The notes beneath the pieces were generated by a model. It had not been told where the DNA came from and did no database searches. It was given only the letters and a program-made list of their open reading frames with translations. A program made the translations under genes and the position numbers. A stretch of DNA of 64,000 nt from Allorhizobium borbori. GTDB taxonomy: Bacteria; Pseudomonadota; Alphaproteobacteria; Rhizobiales; Rhizobiaceae. Every line of letters begins with the position of its first letter. Position 1 is the stretch's first letter. The stretch spans positions 1-64,000 of the forward strand of contig NZ_JACIDU010000005.1 in assembly GCF_014196535.1 (NCBI RefSeq), written 5' to 3'. This document shows, in pieces, positions 60,434 to 64,000 of the stretch.

Positions 60434-61593
60434 TGGGCGGAAAGATCCGGGCCCTTTTGGTGGCCATGGCGGTCATCGCGGTGATTGGCATCGCCTATGT
60501 TTTTCTGACCAAGCGGCCGCTCGCCGTTCCAGTCGCCGCAGTCGAGCCGAACGTTCCGGTGCGGGTATACGGGCTCGGTACGGTTGAGGCGCGGATTGTG
60601 TCGAAGATCGGGTTCGAGGTCGGCGGGGCGCTGGCCGACCTGTCGGTCGACAGCGGCGACGTCGTGGTGCGCGGCCAGGTTCTGGCGCGCCTGCATCGGG
60701 ATGCGCAACAGGCGCGGGTGGCCCGGGCGCAGGCGGGGATTGCCGCGGCGGCGGCGAACACCCGCAAGGCCGAGGCCAATGTCGAGAAGGCTCGGGCGGT
60801 GCTTGCGCAACGCCAGGCGGACGACACGCGCCAGCAGGAATTGGCCGGTAGAAATGCAATTTCTCGCCAGACTGCGGAGGAAGCGAAACGCGATGTCGAG
60901 GTTGCGGCTGCCGAACTCACCGTCGCGCAGACGGAGGTGGATGTGTTCAGATCGCAGGAGGTCGACGCCGGCGCGGCGCTGGATTACGAAACCGCCGTGC
61001 TGAAGCAGCATGTTCTGCAAGCGCCGTTCGATGCGGTGGTCGTCGCACGTCACGCGGAAGCAGGCGCCGTGGTGCGGGCCGGCGACGCGATCTACACCCT
61101 GATGGATCCGAAGACCGTGTGGACGCTGGCCTATATCGATGAGGAGCGCGCAGGCGCGCTGGCCGTCGGGCAGGTCGCCGAGGTTCAGCTGCGGTCCATG
61201 CCGCATGAGGTCTACACCGGCACGGTGGCGCGGATCGGCATCGAGAGCGACCGTGCCAACGAGGAGCGCCGCGTCTGGATCACCTGCGGCAAATGTCCGC
61301 CGCAGGCCTTTCTCGGGGAACAGGCCGAGGTACGGATCACGGTCGACCAACTGCCGGAGGCGCTGCTGGTGCCGGAGGCGGCGATCAGCGGCTTCGACGG
61401 CCATCAGGGACGCGTGTTCGTCGTCGTCGACGGCAAGCTCGCGCAGGTGCCGGTGACGTTCGGTCATCGCACGGAAGACGCCCGGGTCGAGATCGTGGCG
61501 GGCTTGCCGGAGGGCGCCCGCGTCGTCACGACCGCCGCCAAGGGCCTTGTCGAGGGACGCGCGGCACGCATCCTTGAGGAGGCGAGGCCATGA
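60430..61593 (+). CDS. HlyD-family periplasmic adaptor (membrane fusion protein)
   Basis: A 387-residue protein. One N-terminal membrane segment (ALLVAMAVIAVIGIAYVFLT), then a lipoyl/barrel-sandwich half (VYGLGTVEARIVSKIGFEVGGALADLSVDSGDVVVRGQVLARL), a long coiled-coil hairpin (about 90-180, Ala/Glu/Arg rich), the second lipoyl half (LQAPFDAVVVARHAEAGAVVRAGDAIYTL) and beta-barrel. It links the inner-membrane permease to the outer membrane. Starts ATG 60430, overlapping tetR; stop overlaps the permease ATG. Confidence 0.92.
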   Translation: MMGGKIRALLVAMAVIAVIGIAYVFLTKRPLAVPVAAVEPNVPVRVYGLGTVEARIVSKIGFEVGGALADLSVDSGDVVVRGQVLARLHRDAQQARVARAQAGIAAAAANTRKAEANVEKARAVLAQRQADDTRQQELAGRNAISRQTAEEAKRDVEVAAAELTVAQTEVDVFRSQEVDAGAALDYETAVLKQHVLQAPFDAVVVARHAEAGAVVRAGDAIYTLMDPKTVWTLAYIDEERAGALAVGQVAEVQLRSMPHEVYTGTVARIGIESDRANEERRVWITCGKCPPQAFLGEQAEVRITVDQLPEALLVPEAAISGFDGHQGRVFVVVDGKLAQVPVTFGHRTEDARVEIVAGLPEGARVVTTAAKGLVEGRAARILEEARP

Positions 61594-62723
61594 ACCTTGC
61601 CTATCGCGATGTCCGTCACAACCTGTTTCGCTTCGTGCTGACCTGTCTTGGCCTCAGCCTGCTGATGGCGGTGGTTCTGGCGATGATGGGGATCTACAAC
61701 GGCCTTGTGGCCGATGCGCTGAACATCGTCAGGGCGCCGCAGGCCGATCTCTGGGTGGTGGAAGCGGGCCGCCAGGGACCCTTCGCCGAGTCCTCCAAGA
61801 TACCCGGCGAGACGCGCGATGCCGTGGCCCGCCTGCACGGGGTGAGCGATGCCGGCAGTATCACCTACCAGACCGTCGAAGCCGCCTTTGCCGGCAAGAC
61901 GCTTCGGCTCTACATCATCGGCTACGAGCGCGGCCACCCCGGCGGCCCGGATGCCATGGTGGAGGGGCGCGGCATCGGGCGGAGCCACTTCGAGGCGGTC
62001 GCGGATCGCAAGTCCGGCCTCCAGGTCGGCGACCGGATCGCGCTTGGCCGCAACCGGTTCGAAGTCGTCGGGCTTGTCGAGGATGCGATGAACTCCGGCG
62101 GCGATCCCGTCCTCTACGTCACGCTTTCCGATGCGCAGACGCTGCAATCGCAGCTCGCACCGCCTGCCGCCCGCGTGCAGTCGGTGCGAGGCGCAACGGG
62201 GGAGAGCGGGGATACGGTGGCCGCCGTCATCGCCCGCGTCGACGCCAATGCCGATGTCGATTCCGTGGCGCGCACCGTGCGCCAGTGGAAACACCTCTCG
62301 GCCATGACGCAGGCCGAACAGGAGGACCTGCTGGTCCGCTCCGTCGTCGACCGGGCGCGCAGGCAGATCGGCCTGTTTCTCGGCATCCTGCTGACGGTCT
62401 CCGCCGTCGTCATCGCGCTCATCATCTACACCATGACCATGGAGAAGCTGAAACAGATCGCGACGTTGAAGCTGATCGGCGCGCCCGACCGCACCATTAT
62501 CGGGCTGATCGTCCAGCAATCGATCGCGCTCGGCGCCGTCGGCTGGAGCTTCGGCCTGATGCTGATCCTGCTGATCAAGGACTATTTCCCCCGCCGCGTC
62601 CTGCTGGAGCCGATCAATGCGGCTGCTCTTGCCGGCATCATCCTGGTTGTCTGCATTTTGGCCAGCGGTCTTGGCATTCGCGCCGCGCTCAGGGTCGATC
62701 CCGCGACCGCGATCGGAGGCTGA
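61590..62723 (+). CDS. FtsX-like ABC permease
   Basis: A 377-residue membrane protein of the MacB/DevC type. One membrane segment at the N-terminus (FRFVLTCLGLSLLMAVVLAMMGIYNGL), a periplasmic domain (about 50-260), then three segments of the FtsX domain (QIGLFLGILLTVSAVVIALIIYTMTMEKLKQIATLKLIGAPDRTI, etc.). The end LRVDPATAIGG is standard. It works with the ATPase at 62728 and the adaptor before it, probably exporting a lipid or drug. Confidence 0.92.
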   Translation: MNLAYRDVRHNLFRFVLTCLGLSLLMAVVLAMMGIYNGLVADALNIVRAPQADLWVVEAGRQGPFAESSKIPGETRDAVARLHGVSDAGSITYQTVEAAFAGKTLRLYIIGYERGHPGGPDAMVEGRGIGRSHFEAVADRKSGLQVGDRIALGRNRFEVVGLVEDAMNSGGDPVLYVTLSDAQTLQSQLAPPAARVQSVRGATGESGDTVAAVIARVDANADVDSVARTVRQWKHLSAMTQAEQEDLLVRSVVDRARRQIGLFLGILLTVSAVVIALIIYTMTMEKLKQIATLKLIGAPDRTIIGLIVQQSIALGAVGWSFGLMLILLIKDYFPRRVLLEPINAAALAGIILVVCILASGLGIRAALRVDPATAIGG

Positions 62724-62727
62724 CGCC

Positions 62728-63441
62728 ATGGCTGATCCGCAAGGCCGCCTCATCATCGACCTCAAGGCCATCTCCAAACACTACGGCGCGGGGGAGACGC
62801 GTGTCGATGCCCTGCGCGGCGTCGACCTCGAGGTTCGCTCCGGCGAGGTCGTGGCGCTGCTCGGGCCGTCCGGATCGGGCAAGACCACGCTGCTCAACAT
62901 CATCGGCTGCATCATCGACCCGACCGAGGGGCGGGTATGGCTGGACGGGGAGCCGGTCTACGAAAACCGCTGGCTGAGGGACGACCTCAGGCGCCTGCGG
63001 CTCGACAAGATCGGGTTCATCTTCCAGTTCCACAACCTCTTGCCCTTCCTCGACGCCAAGGACAATGTTGCCCTCGTGCTGCAACTGGCGGGCAAGTCGG
63101 CCGGGGAGGCAAGGCGCCGGGCGATCGAACTCTTGGACTATCTGGAAGTCGGAAACCGCAGGGACGCCATGCCGGCGCTGCTGTCGGGCGGCGAGGCGCA
63201 GCGCGTGGCGATTGCCCGGGCGCTCGCCAACAGCCCGCGCATCATTCTTGCCGACGAACCGACCGCGGCGCTCGATTCCAAGCGGGCCGGGATCGTCATG
63301 GACCTGCTGCGCAAGCTCGCCGCCGAGCAGGACGCCTGCATCGTGGCGGTGACCCATGACGAAAAGATCTACGACCGTTTCGATCGGCTTTTCCATCTGC
63401 GCGATGGTCGGCTGGAAGACCAGGAAGGGAGCAAGGCATGA
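62728..63441 (+). CDS. ABC transporter ATP-binding protein (LolD/MacB type)
   Basis: A 237-residue ATPase. LLGPSGSGKTTLLNIIGCI is Walker A, LLSGGEAQRVAIARALANSPRIILADEPTAALDS the signature and Walker B, and AVTHDEKIYDRFDRLFHL the His switch. It follows the permease by four bases and overlaps the next gene (ATGA). The extended LRRLRLDKIGFIFQFHNLLPFLDAKDNV region is typical for the LolD/DevA clade. Confidence 0.93.
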   Translation: MADPQGRLIIDLKAISKHYGAGETRVDALRGVDLEVRSGEVVALLGPSGSGKTTLLNIIGCIIDPTEGRVWLDGEPVYENRWLRDDLRRLRLDKIGFIFQFHNLLPFLDAKDNVALVLQLAGKSAGEARRRAIELLDYLEVGNRRDAMPALLSGGEAQRVAIARALANSPRIILADEPTAALDSKRAGIVMDLLRKLAAEQDACIVAVTHDEKIYDRFDRLFHLRDGRLEDQEGSKA

Positions 63442-63833
63442 ACACGATTTTGCGAGGCGGCTGGGGGCTGAAGGCGGCAGGCGCTATCGGTCTGGCCTTT
63501 GGTCTGTTGACGATCTTCTCGGGAGGTACGGCGCTGTTCGGCGGCGAGGCCGCACGGGCGGCCGTCGGCAATGCCGTGCCTTTCGTATTGTGGTTTAATT
63601 TCATCGCCGGCTTTTTCTACGTTCTGGCCGGCATGGGGCTCCTGCTGAAACGGCGCTCGGCGGTCTGGCTGTCCGTGGCGATTGCTGTGGCGACGGCTCT
63701 GGTGCTTGCAGCCTTCGGTCTGCATGTCGCAGGCGGGGGCCTTTACGAGATGCGCACCGTCGGGGCGATGCTGTTGCGCTTGGCGGTATGGACGACCATC
63801 GCCACTGTGTCGTGGCGATCGATGCGTCCGTAG
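63438..63833 (+). CDS. Small membrane protein, last gene of the efflux operon
   Basis: A 131-residue hydrophobic protein with about four membrane segments (AAGAIGLAFGLLTIFSGGTALFGG, VLWFNFIAGFFYVLAGMGLLL, AVWLSVAIAVATALVLAAFGLHVAGG, LLRLAVWTTIATVSW). I do not recognise the family with certainty. Its ATG overlaps the ATPase stop, so it is co-translated with the pump and may be an accessory subunit. Confidence 0.7.
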   Translation: MNTILRGGWGLKAAGAIGLAFGLLTIFSGGTALFGGEAARAAVGNAVPFVLWFNFIAGFFYVLAGMGLLLKRRSAVWLSVAIAVATALVLAAFGLHVAGGGLYEMRTVGAMLLRLAVWTTIATVSWRSMRP

Positions 63834-63854
63834 CCAAACTCGAGCAGCCGTCAC

Positions 63855-64000
63855 TTAAGTTTGGGGCAATTGCGGTTCGCCGTCGTCGATCAGCGGCGAG
63901 GGCCGGGCATAGTCGGTTAGCTTGCCGATATCGACGATGTCGATCTGCAGTCCCTTGATGTTCACGCCATGGGCCGCCAAGGCCGAAAATCCGCGCGACA
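63855..64000 (-). CDS. Unidentified protein, C-terminal end only
   Basis: The minus strand is open from the window edge to TAA at 63855-63857, giving about 48 residues (SRGFSALAAHGVNIKG... then LTDYARPSPLIDDGEPQLPQT). The composition looks coding and the frame ends cleanly, convergent with the efflux operon. The part visible carries no known motif. Confidence 0.5.
   Translation of the reverse strand, partial: SRGFSALAAHGVNIKGLQIDIVDIGKLTDYARPSPLIDDGEPQLPQT

Noticed and set aside
60085-62777. Long minus-strand open frames (460 and 437 codons) over the efflux operon
   Set aside because: GC-rich antisense shadows of the adaptor and permease; composition rich in Arg, His, Asp and no domain.

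Overview
The window looks like an accessory region of a Rhizobiales alphaproteobacterium (Rhizobium/Agrobacterium/Ensifer/Shinella type), probably a plasmid, chromid or genomic island. The reasons are the GC-rich codon use, rhizobial-type oligopeptide, polar amino acid and TRAP transporters, a pseudoazurin next to a Crp/Fnr regulator, a DUF1403-ScpB gene pair, and many IS6, IS21 and IS3 elements with remnants. No repABC, rRNA or tRNA was found, so plasmid location is inference.

Layout. 1-860: end of a Crp/Fnr regulator and a pseudoazurin gene with a candidate FNR/NNR box. 949-6127: mobile-element pile-up (frameshifted IS6, RelB/RelE cut by IS21, truncated IS3). 6379-14120: oligopeptide ABC transporter with a creatininase-family hydrolase, MarR regulator and isoaspartyl peptidase. 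14121-18963: gene remnants, a second complete IS21 and an IS6 fragment. 18964-23791: a CHASE4-like GGDEF/EAL protein, an ArsR regulator and an orphan TadG-like protein. 24126-27806: a Phd/VapC-type toxin-antitoxin pair, then a tyrosine recombinase divergent from DUF1403 and scpB across a perfect inverted repeat. 27926-31482: a tightly overlapping operon of a MerR-like regulator, an 833-residue adenine DNA methyltransferase and a PIN nuclease, preceded by twin 13-bp palindromes. 31601-32409: an IS6 element.

32839-58491 is the metabolic heart: two separate sets of fructosamine (Amadori product) genes. Set A has a FrlB-like SIS deglycase, an Opp-type ABC transporter, a GntR regulator, a FrlD-like PfkB kinase and an ATP-dependent hydantoinase/oxoprolinase pair (HyuA, HyuB). 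Set B has a FrlC-like epimerase, a FAD oxidoreductase, a polar amino acid ABC transporter, a LacI regulator, an ornithine-cyclodeaminase-like enzyme, a GntR regulator, a second deglycase, a second kinase and a TRAP transporter. Inferred pathway: import of a glycated amino acid, phosphorylation of the sugar, then cleavage to glucose-6-phosphate and amino acid. The oxoprolinase in set A suggests a lactam substrate such as fructosyl-5-oxoproline. A GAACGTTCTC element lies before both the set B ABC operon and the set B kinase, so the LacI protein may control both.

58620-59261 is a truncated iron permease. 59776-63833 is a TetR-controlled efflux operon (adaptor, FtsX-type permease, ABC ATPase, small membrane protein) with a perfect 16-bp-arm palindrome in front. 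The window ends in the 3' part of an unidentified minus-strand gene.
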